A stretch of 64,000 nucleotides of DNA, from positions 54,099-118,098 of the forward strand of contig NZ_BIMC01000019.1 in assembly GCF_004000885.1 (NCBI RefSeq). Reading direction: 5' to 3'. The notes beneath the pieces were generated by a model. The model searched no databases. It saw nothing but the letters and a program-made list of their open reading frames with translations, and was not told the DNA's origin. Shown in pieces: positions 50,164 to 58,865 of this stretch. A program made the translations under genes and the position numbers. How positions within the stretch are numbered: the first letter of the stretch is position 1; every line of letters starts with the position of its first letter. Origin of the DNA: Paenibacillus glucanolyticus NBRC 15330. Its GTDB lineage: Bacteria; Bacillota; Bacilli; Paenibacillales; Paenibacillaceae.

Positions 50164-51495
50164 ATGATGAGGAAAAAATGGATAATGGTACTTATGGTGT
50201 TAGGCATGACGCTGTTCCTGTGGGGATGCGGTAAAGCGAACAATGCAGGGGGAGAAACCTCGGTTCTGGACGGAGGGGCGGGAGAAAGCGCCACGGAGCT
50301 TTCCTATTGGACATTCGTTGAGCTGCACGGACAGCATTTTGAGAAGATGCTGGGCAAATGGAACGCCGAGAATCCGGATCGCCAGATTAAGCTGAACGTG
50401 ACGGTCATGCCATATGACGACATGCACAATAAACTATCCATCGCGGTTCAGTCCGGCACGGGTGCCCCTGATATTGCCGATATCGAGTTAGGCAAATTCC
50501 CGGATTTTCTAGCTGGAACTCCGCAGCTAGAAGCGCTCAATGACGTTATTGATCCATACCGAGATACCATCGTCAAATCCCGGATTGATCTTTACAGCAA
50601 GGATGGCGTGAATTACGGCGTCCCAACTCATGTTGGAGCCTCCGTGGCCTTCTATAATACCGAAATCCTGGAGGAGGCTGGTGTTAACTATCAGGATATC
50701 GTGACCTGGGAGGACTTCAAGCAGGCCGGCATCCAGGTCTATGAAAAAACCGGCAAATATATGGGAACGGCGGATACAAGTGCAGCCTGGCAGGCATCCA
50801 TGCTGTTGGCGCAGCAAGGGGCCGACCTCACCGACGATTCTGGCAATCCGGTCGTGAATTCGGAGCCCATGATCAAGGCTATGACACTGCTCAAGGATCT
50901 GCAGGACAGCAATGCCATTGCGACTATCGCCGGTGGTCAGCCTGATACGGAAGAGGCTTATGGCGAGTTTAATGCAGGGAATTATGCTACCGCCTTCATG
51001 CCGCTGTGGCAAATGTCCAGATACACCAACTACATGTCCGATTTATCAGGAAAAATAGCGATCGCACCGATCCCGGTAATTGAAGAAGGCATGCCAAGAT
51101 CCGTTGGCGGCGGCGGAACCGGTACCGTTGTTACCAAGACCGCAAAGGATGTTCAACTGGCGAAAGACTTCCTGGCGTTTGCCAAATTGTCGCTGGATGC
51201 CAACAAAGAGATATGGAACACGCTTGGGTTTGATCCGGTCAATATGGATGTCTGGGATATGAAGGATGTCACGCACAACCCTGAGAATCAGTTTGTCCAA
51301 TATTTTGTGAACAACCCGTTTGATGTTCTGAATGAGATCCGGGATGAGATCCGGTTAATCAAATCGACCTCCGCTTCGCCCACCATCAACAACGTCCTGT
51401 GCACAACGACATTTAATGAGATTTTTGAGGATGGCAAGGACATTACAGAAGCTTTGAACGATGCCCAGAAGCAAATCGAACAGGAATTAAAATGA
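50164..51495 (+). CDS. Sugar ABC transporter substrate-binding lipoprotein
   Basis: Extracytoplasmic receptor of an oligosaccharide importer (SBP_bac_1 family), 443 residues. The signal peptide ends with LWGC, lipid-attachment Cys22, slightly off the usual LAGC. The mature protein shows the typical ELSYWTFVELHGQHFEKML start and APDIADIELGKFPDFL. The ATG follows GGGAGG by 6 bases. Two permease genes follow. Location after abfA suggests arabino-oligosaccharides, as for B. subtilis AraN, but specificity is inferred. Confidence 0.9.
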   Translation: MMRKKWIMVLMVLGMTLFLWGCGKANNAGGETSVLDGGAGESATELSYWTFVELHGQHFEKMLGKWNAENPDRQIKLNVTVMPYDDMHNKLSIAVQSGTGAPDIADIELGKFPDFLAGTPQLEALNDVIDPYRDTIVKSRIDLYSKDGVNYGVPTHVGASVAFYNTEILEEAGVNYQDIVTWEDFKQAGIQVYEKTGKYMGTADTSAAWQASMLLAQQGADLTDDSGNPVVNSEPMIKAMTLLKDLQDSNAIATIAGGQPDTEEAYGEFNAGNYATAFMPLWQMSRYTNYMSDLSGKIAIAPIPVIEEGMPRSVGGGGTGTVVTKTAKDVQLAKDFLAFAKLSLDANKEIWNTLGFDPVNMDVWDMKDVTHNPENQFVQYFVNNPFDVLNEIRDEIRLIKSTSASPTINNVLCTTTFNEIFEDGKDITEALNDAQKQIEQELK

Positions 51496-51566
51496 TTCCG
51501 GCTCATCGGTAACCATAACGAAGGGCTGCTCATACGATGGGCGGCTCTTATCAAAGGAGTAAAGTG

Positions 51567-52460
51567 ATGATTAAAAAATTTCTGTACTCTCAAAAGGTTG
51601 CTCCTTATGTTTTTGTGCTGCCGTTTATTCTGGTTTTCCTTGTGTTCTGGGTACTTCCGTTAGGCAGCTCATTTGGCATGAGCTTTCAGAAGATCCAGCT
51701 GGGTCAGGAAGCCGATTGGATCGGCTTGGCTAATTACGAGAAGCTGATGGGGGACGGCATTTTTCTGAAGGCGGTCATGAACAGTGCGATTTATATGCTG
51801 CTGACACTCCTTATTCTGATTCCGTTTCCGATGCTGTTTGCCGTGCTGATCAACAACAAGTTTATGTGGGGAAGAGAGTTTTTCAAATCGTCTTTTTTCT
51901 TTCCGGCACTGACGTCGGTTGTTGTGGCGGGTACTATCTTCCGGCTGATGTTTGGAGAGATGGAAGGGTCGCTCATCAACAGCATATTGGGCTGGTTCGG
52001 GGTGGATCCGGTGAAGTTTCTGAAGGGACAGGTTACCGGCTTCATTGCTTTGGTGGCTCTGGCCACATGGCGGTGGACGGGGGTTAATATGCTGTATTTT
52101 TTATCCGGACTCAAGAACATCCCGGATGACTATTATGAGGCGGCATCCATCGACGGGGCTTCGGCCTTTCAGAAGTTTACCAAAATCACGATGCCATTAT
52201 TGAAACCGACCACGATTTATGTATTAACGATCAGCATTTATGCAGGGCTGGCTATGTTTATTGAGAGTATGATGCTGTGGAACGGCAACAATTCTCCCAA
52301 AAATATCGGCCTTACGATTGTCGGTTACCTGTACCGTCAAGGCATCGAGAAGAACAATCTGGGGTATGCGGCCGCTGTGGGGATTGTGCTTCTGGCCATT
52401 ACCATGATCATTAATCTGACGCAGCTGAAACTCTCAGGAATGTTCAAGAAGGAGGATTGA
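51567..52460 (+). CDS. Sugar ABC transporter permease, MalF type
   Basis: First membrane subunit of the importer, 297 residues, six hydrophobic helices. The permease-ATPase contact loop is visible as EAASIDGASAFQKFTKITMP near residue 193. The ATG at 51567 lies 7 bases after GGAG. The second permease starts 2 bases after its stop codon. It corresponds to AraP-type proteins by position. Confidence 0.9.
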   Translation: MIKKFLYSQKVAPYVFVLPFILVFLVFWVLPLGSSFGMSFQKIQLGQEADWIGLANYEKLMGDGIFLKAVMNSAIYMLLTLLILIPFPMLFAVLINNKFMWGREFFKSSFFFPALTSVVVAGTIFRLMFGEMEGSLINSILGWFGVDPVKFLKGQVTGFIALVALATWRWTGVNMLYFLSGLKNIPDDYYEAASIDGASAFQKFTKITMPLLKPTTIYVLTISIYAGLAMFIESMMLWNGNNSPKNIGLTIVGYLYRQGIEKNNLGYAAAVGIVLLAITMIINLTQLKLSGMFKKED

Positions 52461-52462
52461 GG

Positions 52463-53296
52463 ATGAGAAGAGAAACACTGATCAAAGTGATCCTCTTGAT
52501 TTTGTTCTCCGCACTGTGTTTTCTGATCCTGGTACCCTTTTACGCCGTTACCATCGCGTCCTTTAAGCCCGGTGAGGACTTGATTCGTTATGGCCTGAAT
52601 TTAAAATTCGATCTGTCGGTAATGAACCTGGACAATTTCACGTATCTGTTTACAGGGAATCATTCTTATTTTATGTGGTTTTTCAATTCCTTGCTGCTTA
52701 CGGTGGTACAGGTTACATTAACTTTGCTGGTGAGCGCAACCGTTGCGTATGGTTTTGCAGCTTATGATTTCATCGGCAAGAATTTCCTGTTTATATGCGT
52801 GCTGCTCATCATGATGGTTCCTTTTGAAATACTTCTTCTTCCACTGTATTCGCTGACTTACAATCTCGGCCTTATGAACTCATACTCGGCCATTGTGCTG
52901 CCGGGGATTGCAAGCGCGGCTACGATCTTCTTCTTCAGGCAGTATTTAAGAGGGATTCCAAAAGAAATGATTGCGGCAGGGCGGGTGGACGGTGCTACGG
53001 AATACGGGATCTATGTGCGGTTGATCCTGCCGGTGATGAAGCCATCCTTCGCAGCCATGGCGATCCTGAACGGGATGAACAGCTGGAACAACTTCCTGTG
53101 GCCGTTCATGGTACTCAGCGATGACAGCAAATATACCCTTCCGATTGGCTTGAAGACACTGCTGACCCCTTACGGGAACAACTATGATTTGTTGATTGTG
53201 GGCTCCTTTTTCTCGATTATTCCGATCTTCATCTTGTTTATGGGCTTCCAGAAGTATTTTATCGACGGGATGACGGCCGGAGCAGTGAAAGGCTAG
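52463..53296 (+). CDS. Sugar ABC transporter permease, MalG type
   Basis: Second membrane subunit, 277 residues, six hydrophobic helices. The EAA-loop equivalent is AAGRVDGATEYGIYVRLILP near residue 175. The ATG at 52463 lies 7 bases after GGAGG located in the end of the previous gene. No ATPase gene follows; importers of this type commonly share a single MsmX-like ATPase encoded elsewhere. Confidence 0.9.
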   Translation: MRRETLIKVILLILFSALCFLILVPFYAVTIASFKPGEDLIRYGLNLKFDLSVMNLDNFTYLFTGNHSYFMWFFNSLLLTVVQVTLTLLVSATVAYGFAAYDFIGKNFLFICVLLIMMVPFEILLLPLYSLTYNLGLMNSYSAIVLPGIASAATIFFFRQYLRGIPKEMIAAGRVDGATEYGIYVRLILPVMKPSFAAMAILNGMNSWNNFLWPFMVLSDDSKYTLPIGLKTLLTPYGNNYDLLIVGSFFSIIPIFILFMGFQKYFIDGMTAGAVKG

Positions 53297-53407
53297 AACA
53301 CGTCTGTAGGCGAGGTGCGCGTGCCTTGCGGCGAGTCCATCAAATCCATTATGATACAAGGAAACCTTTCGTATGATGAATTGATTTGATGAATGAGGTG
53401 AAATAGT

Positions 53408-53623
53408 TTGCATCCTGTAACAAGGGCACTGTTATGGATAGGGGGCGCCCTGATCGTGATTGGGCTGCTATGGCCTGTCATTGGCCGATTTGTCGGCAGG
53501 CTGCCAGGCGACATCGTTGTGGATAAGCCCAATGTCAAAATCTATTTTCCGATTGTAACCTGCTTAGTCATCAGCGTGGTGGGCTCCTTGATTTTGTTTC
53601 TGATCCAGCAGTTTCGCAAATAA
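53408..53623 (+). CDS. DUF2905 small membrane protein
   Basis: Membrane protein of 71 residues with two hydrophobic helices separated by the conserved LPGDIVVDKPNVKIYFPI segment, which marks the DUF2905 family. Function is unknown. The start is a TTG 7 bases after GAGGTG. It lies 111 bases after the ABC permease gene and may be read from that operon. Confidence 0.82.
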   Translation: MHPVTRALLWIGGALIVIGLLWPVIGRFVGRLPGDIVVDKPNVKIYFPIVTCLVISVVGSLILFLIQQFRK

Positions 53624-53635
53624 CGAAATTCATAA

Positions 53636-53694
53636 GAAAAACATCTATCGACGTATTTTCTCAGAAGACTGACCGCGGTTAGGGGATGTTTTTC
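53636..53694 (+). terminator. Possible terminator after the DUF2905 gene
   Basis: AAAAACATC pairs with GATGTTTTT across a loop of about 39 bases, ending in TTTTTC. The large loop makes it a modest call. Confidence 0.5.
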
Positions 53695-53744
53695 TTGTGA
53701 TATCAGGAAGGCCTAAACTTCGGAGTTTACACTCTCTGATATCT

Positions 53745-53787
53745 AAAAAAACAGGCTGGCTAGGGCAAACCCTTAGCCGGCCTGTTT
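53745..53787 (-). terminator. Terminator of the YitT-family gene
   Basis: AAACAGGCTGGCTAGGG pairs imperfectly with CCCTTAGCCGGCCTGTTT. On the minus strand it is followed by TTTTTT. Confidence 0.9.
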
Positions 53788-53805
53788 CCATGGAAGAGAG
53801 AACAC

Positions 53806-54681
53806 TTACTTCTGAATGATGGTAATCTCCGCATTCGGATCAAGGCTTCTCACGATCGCTTTTAGTCTGGGCATCTCCAGAATATGAACCCGGTAGACAA
53901 GCCGGGAGGATTTTAATGAGTTGTTCTCAAATCCTGTATCTTCATTCAAACTCTCCGTTTGGGGTTCATATCCCATGATGGCTTTCATACTGTGTTTGAT
54001 CTCTGCTTCACTCGTACTATCAATCCGAACCTCCCGTTTAAGCGGAAGACGGGAGGTCGTAATGCGACCCGTCTCCAGCGCCATCAGGCATGCGATGGCA
54101 GAATACATCGCATGTTCCCAGCCAAGCAGCAGCCCTGCCAATGTCAGTACCATGATATTGATAAAGATATGGTTGTGGGGCAGCTTCAACCGGGTCAGCA
54201 GATGGGATAGCTGCTGCGGCATCTTGGGTAATTGAAGGGTATCGAGGACAACCCCGTAACGAAGGCAGATCCCGATGCCAAGCCCAAGGAAAATGCCGCC
54301 AATGCCTGCACTCCCGATCTTGCTGTCCAGTAGAGCAGGCATCGGGAAGAACAGGATCGAGCATATGGAAAAGGTCAGCAGCCCGATCGTTGCCGCAATG
54401 GCTTTTTCCCGATTGGACTTGTAATAAACAAGCAGGAGCAAAGGTAAATTGAGTGCAAATAGAAACATGCCTGTATGAAGCCCTGTCAGATGCGAAGCGA
54501 GTGCTGAAATTCCTGTCACACCGCCTGCAATGATTCCGCTAGGTACAAGAAACAGATCTAAGCCGAACGCCGCAATCAGCCCTCCGGTGGCAGCCATGAT
54601 CAATCTTCTGGGTGTACTTGCCTTGCTTGCGGCGTCTTGTGCACCGTTCGTGACACGAACCGGGACTTGAACCATAGGCAA
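53806..54681 (-). CDS. YitT family membrane protein (DUF161 + DUF2179)
   Basis: Membrane protein of 291 residues. Five to six hydrophobic segments between about 25 and 205 form the YitT core. A soluble C-terminal DUF2179 domain ends with AIVRSLDPNAEITII. Function of the family is not established. A TTG at 54681 lies 5 bases after GGAGG; the ATG six bases further on is also possible. It follows khtU on the same strand after 11 bases, so it may be co-transcribed. Confidence 0.85.
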   Translation of the reverse strand: MPMVQVPVRVTNGAQDAASKASTPRRLIMAATGGLIAAFGLDLFLVPSGIIAGGVTGISALASHLTGLHTGMFLFALNLPLLLLVYYKSNREKAIAATIGLLTFSICSILFFPMPALLDSKIGSAGIGGIFLGLGIGICLRYGVVLDTLQLPKMPQQLSHLLTRLKLPHNHIFINIMVLTLAGLLLGWEHAMYSAIACLMALETGRITTSRLPLKREVRIDSTSEAEIKHSMKAIMGYEPQTESLNEDTGFENNSLKSSRLVYRVHILEMPRLKAIVRSLDPNAEITIIQK

Positions 54682-54692
54682 TGTACCCTCCT

Positions 54693-55937
54693 TTATCCGC
54701 CAAGACTTTCATCCTTTAGCTTCGGTTTAACCGGTTTCTTCTCCTTATGGTCTTTAAATTTAAATATTTTGTTCAAGAAGTTGTATACATGCTTGGATTC
54801 CTTGGTCAGCAATGGTCCGAGTATGGCAAGAATGAGCACATACAAGGCTGCAAACGGTTGAATGAAGGCAGCTAGCCCGCCGGCTTTACCCATATTGGCG
54901 AGAATAATGGAAAATTCCCCGCGGGAGACAATCGTCAGACCGATATTGGAGGACGCTTTGGAAGACAATCCGGCACTGCGTCCGGCAAGCATACCTGCAA
55001 TAAAGTTACCCAACAGCGTGATGACAACGGCGATCAACGATAACCATACAGCTCCACCAAGCTCGGATGGTACGATCGTTAAACCGAAGCTAAAGAAGAA
55101 TATAGCGCCAAAGAAATCGCGGAATGGCAAAATCAAATGCTCAATCCGTTCACGATGCTCTGTCTCTGCCAGGACAAGCCCGACAAGCAGTGCACCGATG
55201 GCTTCCGCAACATGAATCGTTTCAGCGAAGCCTGCCAGCAGGAACAATGCGGCAAAAACAACCAGTGCAAATAATTCGTTAGACCGTATATTCAGCGCCC
55301 GATTCAGAAGCGGCACGGCTTTTCGGCCCAGAATAATGACAAGCAGCATAAACCCGAGTGCAATAACCGCAGATATCAATACTCCACCCAGCGAAGAAGA
55401 TCCGCTTAATACGAGACCGGACAGAATAGAGATATATACGGCCAGGAATACATCCTCAAACATGATAATCCCGAGTATCATTTCGGTCTCCGGATTAGCT
55501 GTCCTTCTCAAGTCAACGAGCACCTTGGCTACGATAGCACTTGATGAAATTGTGGTTATTCCTGCAACAATCAGTGTTTCCGCCACCGGAAATCCGGAAA
55601 AAATTCCGATCATAAGTCCAAGTGTAAAGTTAATGGCAATATAGATGCTCCCACCGACAACGATGGATTTGCCTGATTTGATTAACCGGCCGACAGAGAA
55701 TTCCAGGCCGAGGTAGAACAGAAGAAACAGTACGCCGATCCGCCCCATGAAATCAATGAGCGGAGCGCTTTCTATAAAACGAAAATCAAATGATCCAAAA
55801 TGAAATGCGTGGGGCCCTACCGCCATCCCTACAAGAATATAGAAAGGGACGACGGAAAACCGGAGTTTAGCTGATAGCAACCCCGCCAGGGCGATCAACG
55901 CAATCGCCAGTCCGACTTCTAAAACCAAATGATCCAT
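54693..55937 (-). CDS. khtU: K+/H+ antiporter KhtU (CPA2 family)
   Basis: Cation/proton antiporter of the CPA2/KefB type, 414 residues, with about 12 hydrophobic helices. The motifs FLLFYLGLEFSVGRL, TISSSAIVAKVL and SRGEFSII are typical. The cytoplasmic tail is short and Lys-rich, without a fused TrkA-N domain; a separate TrkA-C-type subunit is encoded directly upstream. This pairing is that of B. subtilis KhtTU, which exports K+ in exchange for protons. Confidence 0.9.
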   Translation of the reverse strand: MDHLVLEVGLAIALIALAGLLSAKLRFSVVPFYILVGMAVGPHAFHFGSFDFRFIESAPLIDFMGRIGVLFLLFYLGLEFSVGRLIKSGKSIVVGGSIYIAINFTLGLMIGIFSGFPVAETLIVAGITTISSSAIVAKVLVDLRRTANPETEMILGIIMFEDVFLAVYISILSGLVLSGSSSLGGVLISAVIALGFMLLVIILGRKAVPLLNRALNIRSNELFALVVFAALFLLAGFAETIHVAEAIGALLVGLVLAETEHRERIEHLILPFRDFFGAIFFFSFGLTIVPSELGGAVWLSLIAVVITLLGNFIAGMLAGRSAGLSSKASSNIGLTIVSRGEFSIILANMGKAGGLAAFIQPFAALYVLILAILGPLLTKESKHVYNFLNKIFKFKDHKEKKPVKPKLKDESLGG

Positions 55938-55940
55938 TCA

Positions 55941-56432
55941 TCAACCACGTCCGTTCATCAAGATTTGTTTAAATAGCCGCTGTTGTTGACGTTCGCCAAC
56001 GACGACAAGCGTCGAATCCGGCGTGATAATAACGTCAGGCCCGGGATTGATATGTTTGCTGTTTTTGTGAACTGCCGCAATGATGGTTGCACCTGAAGCT
56101 TGACGTACGCCCAGATCACCAATGGATTTGCCTGCCCCATAGTAGTGGGGCTCGATGCGGTACCACTCAATAATCAATTCGTCCAGCGCCATATCGATTG
56201 TTTCTAGCGCCTTGGGTTTATAGGTCAGACCGCCAACGATGGCGGCAATTTGACGAGCCTCATCATCATCCAGGGAGATCATGGAGATGCTTTCTTCCGG
56301 ATCGTCATATTCATAATGGTACATTTCACGGCGACCGTCGTCATGAATGATGATGACCAGCTTATCACCACCACGGGTATCGATTACAAATTTTTTGCCA
56401 ATTCCGGGTAAATCCGTTTCGCGAACATGCAT
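55941..56432 (-). CDS. khtT: KhtT, TrkA-C-type regulatory subunit of the K+/H+ antiporter
   Basis: Cytoplasmic regulator of 163 residues. The C-terminal half is a TrkA-C (RCK-C) domain (YGAGKSIGDLGVRQASGATII, VITPDSTLVVVGE), which binds small ligands such as cyclic di-AMP in this family. The N-terminal half is the KhtT-specific domain (MHVRETDLPGIGKKFVIDT). The khtU start lies 3 bases after its stop codon. An ATG follows an AGGAGG ribosome site. I saw no cyclic-di-AMP riboswitch upstream. Confidence 0.9.
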   Translation of the reverse strand: MHVRETDLPGIGKKFVIDTRGGDKLVIIIHDDGRREMYHYEYDDPEESISMISLDDDEARQIAAIVGGLTYKPKALETIDMALDELIIEWYRIEPHYYGAGKSIGDLGVRQASGATIIAAVHKNSKHINPGPDVIITPDSTLVVVGERQQQRLFKQILMNGRG

Positions 56433-56547
56433 AGGTTAAAATCCTCCTAAGAAAATACACTTTTAGTTATGGGTAGACCAACGTCACACGGATATCCAAA
56501 TTACGAGTAGCCAAATAAAACAATCCATTCATGATGTTCTGCACAGT

Positions 56548-56575
56548 CTTATATAAACCTAAGTGCATAGGTCAA
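56548..56575 (-). promoter_or_regulatory. Putative khtTU promoter
   Basis: On the minus strand TTGACC and TATAAG are spaced by 16 bases. The leader to khtT is about 110 bases. Confidence 0.6.
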
Positions 56576-56667
56576 TCAGCACAGGCTCGTTGTGTTGCTG
56601 CATGAGTGATGAAAAATTGGCGAATTTAAGAAACCGCAGTCAGTTTGAATGCGAAAGGGAGGAATAA

Positions 56668-57012
56668 CTAAACGAATATGGATGTGTATTTAATGGGGAA
56701 TAATAATAAAAGCCGGAGCCGAAGTGGAATAATCGGCCGATAGGGCAGACGTGTTCTGGGAGCCTGCTGCAGAAGGACGGCCGAAAACATTAAGAACAAT
56801 GGCAAGGAGTTGCCAGCTGCCTTAAGTTTGGAGAGAATTTGAGAGTGTTTCAGAACAGCCGCTTTCAGATGAAGGTCGTTCTTGTAGACGTACCGATCAT
56901 CTTCAATTTCGTTGCTGTAATACTCTTGGACGGGAATGTAAAGAGCAAATGCCGTAACCAAAACAAGTATCAGCATCCATACGATTCTTGCTGTTTTTAA
57001 GAAACGGTTCAC
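56668..57012 (-). CDS. Hypothetical small membrane protein
   Basis: Not recognised. A 114-residue protein with an N-terminal hydrophobic helix (about 10-30), an acidic and polar middle (residues 33-60), a second hydrophobic stretch near 70-82, and a Pro/Arg/Leu-rich tail. The GTG start has GGGGAG 6 to 7 bases upstream. A good promoter (57048-57075) and a perfect dyad over its -35 box precede it, which supports a real gene. The low-complexity tail is unusual and could reflect a frame change near the end. Confidence 0.55.
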   Translation of the reverse strand: MNRFLKTARIVWMLILVLVTAFALYIPVQEYYSNEIEDDRYVYKNDLHLKAAVLKHSQILSKLKAAGNSLPLFLMFSAVLLQQAPRTRLPYRPIIPLRLRLLLLFPIKYTSIFV

Positions 57013-57047
57013 AGTTACTCCCCCCTTCGTCCCAAGCTTCTATGTTA

Positions 57048-57075
57048 ATCATAACATAAAAATAATCGTTCTCAA
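57048..57075 (-). promoter_or_regulatory. Promoter of the small membrane protein gene
   Basis: On the minus strand TTGAGA (57070-57075) and TATGAT (57048-57053) are spaced by 16 bases. The -35 box lies inside a perfect dyad. Confidence 0.6.
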
Positions 57076-57087
57076 AATGAGAACGAT
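57065..57087. promoter_or_regulatory. Perfect 10-bp dyad: operator or weak terminator
   Basis: ATCGTTCTCA-AAA-TGAGAACGAT is a perfect inverted repeat. It overlaps the -35 box of the downstream gene, as an operator would, and its half-sites resemble Fur-family boxes. On the minus strand it is also followed by TATTTTTA, so it could end the upstream 63-residue gene. Confidence 0.5.
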
Positions 57088-57153
57088 AAATAATTTTCAA
57101 ACACTTTTACAGATCGATTATATTTTTTACATTATATTGAAGCTTGTCTAATT

Positions 57154-57345
57154 CTACTTTTTCCGAAGTTTATCGTAATTTTCTGTCTGGGGTTCGATAT
57201 CGAGTTTCGCTTCATCCTTATCCTCCAAAATACCAAGGACAAGATCATCGATGCTGTCGGTTGCGGCTTGATCCGTACGGTTTGGCTCGGGAATGGGGTC
57301 AACGCCAGGGAACTGTCCGTCGAATTCGGGTTTCTTTTTGCTCAT
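57154..57345 (-). CDS. Hypothetical small acidic protein
   Basis: Not recognised. A 63-residue hydrophilic protein starting MSKKKPEFDGQFPGVDPIPE, rich in Asp, Glu, Pro and Lys, with no hydrophobic segment. It is probably largely disordered apart from a possible helix near residues 30-45. The ATG at 57345 has AGGA about 11 bases upstream, which is long but acceptable; the frame is open a further 8 codons. It lies upstream of the small membrane protein gene on the same strand. Confidence 0.5.
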   Translation of the reverse strand: MSKKKPEFDGQFPGVDPIPEPNRTDQAATDSIDDLVLGILEDKDEAKLDIEPQTENYDKLRKK

Positions 57346-57555
57346 TAGGATCACTTTCCTTTCTGGCAATATTTTGGCTCAAAAGGATCGGTTCTATGTA
57401 ACGAATAAACGCAGGGGAAGAAAGTGAAACAATGAAGGCATAAGCAGAATGGTAAAATTTTTCCTTCTATATAATGTAATTACATATATGAATCTCCTAT
57501 ATAGGAATATGCTAGAATGTACTAGAGGGATATTATACCAGGGGGTTACGATGTC

Positions 57556-58182
57556 ATGAAGAAAAAAATGTTATGCTGTACCCTTGCTTTACTGCTTGTA
57601 TCAGGCTCGGTCGTATCAGCACATCCGGGAAGAACGGATGCCAACGGCGGGCACACCTGCCGAACCAATTGTGAACGCTGGGGGCTGTCATATGGGGAGT
57701 ATCATTATCATAACGGGGGAGGAAGCTCTTCCGGCAGCAAGTCGTCTTCATCCGCACCCAAGGCGAAATCATCGCAAAACAGCACGCCTAAGTCCGCGCC
57801 GAAGCCGGCTGCTCCGGCCTATGCCAAGTCCGGTCTTAAGGTTTATGTCAACGGCGGCCTGGTGAAATTTGATAGTGAGCCCTTGGTGTATAACAACATC
57901 AACTTGGTGCCGCTGCGGGAAATTGCAGAGGGAATGGGGGCTAGGGTCACCTGGAATCGTGAAGCTGCCAGCATTGGTGTGCAAAGAGGGAATCATAAAA
58001 TAACGCTTACGATCGGAAGCAAAACGATATATTACAACGGTAAATCGGAGACCGTGGCAGTCGCTCCCAAGGTCATCGATGGCGTGACTTATGTGCCTGT
58101 TCAGGTATTTGCAAGGGGGCTTGGTGCTGGCATTAACTACACGGACCATGATAAAATTCTGAGAATCGCACTGAAGGAATAA
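57556..58182 (+). CDS. Secreted YHYH-domain protein with copper amine oxidase-like N-terminal domain
   Basis: Exported protein of 208 residues. A signal peptide (about 1-22, ending VVSA) is followed by a YHYH domain at about 23-53 (HPGRTDANGGHTC, GEYHYHNGG). Next comes a Ser/Lys/Ala/Pro-rich linker at about 55-90, and then a copper-amine-oxidase N-terminal-like domain (VYVNGGLVKFDSEPLVYNNI, VPLREIAEGMGARVTW). The latter is a non-catalytic fold common in Paenibacillus envelope proteins. The clustered His and two Cys residues could bind metal. Function is unknown. The start follows GGGGG with a spacing near 11. Confidence 0.82.
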   Translation: MKKKMLCCTLALLLVSGSVVSAHPGRTDANGGHTCRTNCERWGLSYGEYHYHNGGGSSSGSKSSSSAPKAKSSQNSTPKSAPKPAAPAYAKSGLKVYVNGGLVKFDSEPLVYNNINLVPLREIAEGMGARVTWNREAASIGVQRGNHKITLTIGSKTIYYNGKSETVAVAPKVIDGVTYVPVQVFARGLGAGINYTDHDKILRIALKE

Positions 58183-58230
58183 AATGATGACAGCTCGAAA
58201 AAGAAGTCAAACAGAGAGGGAGAGTGCAGC

Positions 58231-58662
58231 TTGAGTTTTTTTGATAAATTTAAGGCCGGCGTGTCTGACGCCGGAAACAAAGCCAAAATCCTGGTTGAAG
58301 TTAATCGGTTAAAGCTGCAAAACAACGGTAAGAAGAGTGATATCGATGAGCAGCTGCTGGAAATCGGAAAAGTTGTATTTGCTGCAACTGAGGCGGGGCA
58401 ATGGCCGCCCGAAGAGGAGAGCATCCAAAGCTATGTAGCCAAGATCCATCAATTGAATTTCGAAATCGAGCAAAATCTGCTTCACATCGCCAATCTTACG
58501 GATGAGAAGGTATGCAGAGGCTGTGGCAACAGCTCAGCGCTCAACGCCAAATTCTGTGCCCACTGCGGCCGTACGTTCGAAGTGATCCAAGTGCAATCGG
58601 AAGAGTTGCGCAAAGAAATCCCCTTGCTGGAGGAGACTCGAGACCAAGAGGAGCCGAAATAG
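58231..58662 (+). CDS. Zinc-ribbon protein
   Basis: Cytoplasmic protein of 143 residues. The N-terminal about 85 residues are helical and charged (MSFFDKFKAGVSDAGNKAK, VNRLKLQNNGKKSDI). A C-terminal zinc ribbon has two Cys pairs, CRGCGNS and CAHCGRTF, at about 91-112, followed by an acidic tail. The TTG start has GGGAGAG 6 to 8 bases upstream and gives the N terminus expected for this type. It follows the YHYH-protein gene by 48 bases and is probably in the same transcript. Function is unknown. Confidence 0.78.
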   Translation: MSFFDKFKAGVSDAGNKAKILVEVNRLKLQNNGKKSDIDEQLLEIGKVVFAATEAGQWPPEEESIQSYVAKIHQLNFEIEQNLLHIANLTDEKVCRGCGNSSALNAKFCAHCGRTFEVIQVQSEELRKEIPLLEETRDQEEPK

Positions 58663-58702
58663 TAGTTGGAGTATGACAGGAACCATATTTGTTGCTTCAT
58701 GT

Positions 58703-58751
58703 AGAGCCGTACCCTGGTTCGGGAATGACCAGGGTATCGGCTCTTTTCTTT
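58703..58751 (+). terminator. Terminator after the zinc-ribbon gene
   Basis: AGAGCCG and ACCCTGGT pair with ACCAGGGT and CGGCTCT, followed by TTTTCTTTT. Confidence 0.92.
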
Positions 58752-58865
58752 TGCCTGGGTGAAGGAAGCCGGATTTCATTACAGAATGATTATAAAGGTG
58801 ATCTAACTCACCATAAAATCGTTATATAGTAGTATTAGCTTACCAGTTAGAGGGAGTGAGGACAT

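Noticed and set aside
56433..56547. Cyclic-di-AMP (ydaO-type) riboswitch before khtT
   Set aside because: The leader is only about 110 bases and contains none of the conserved riboswitch core that I could recognise.
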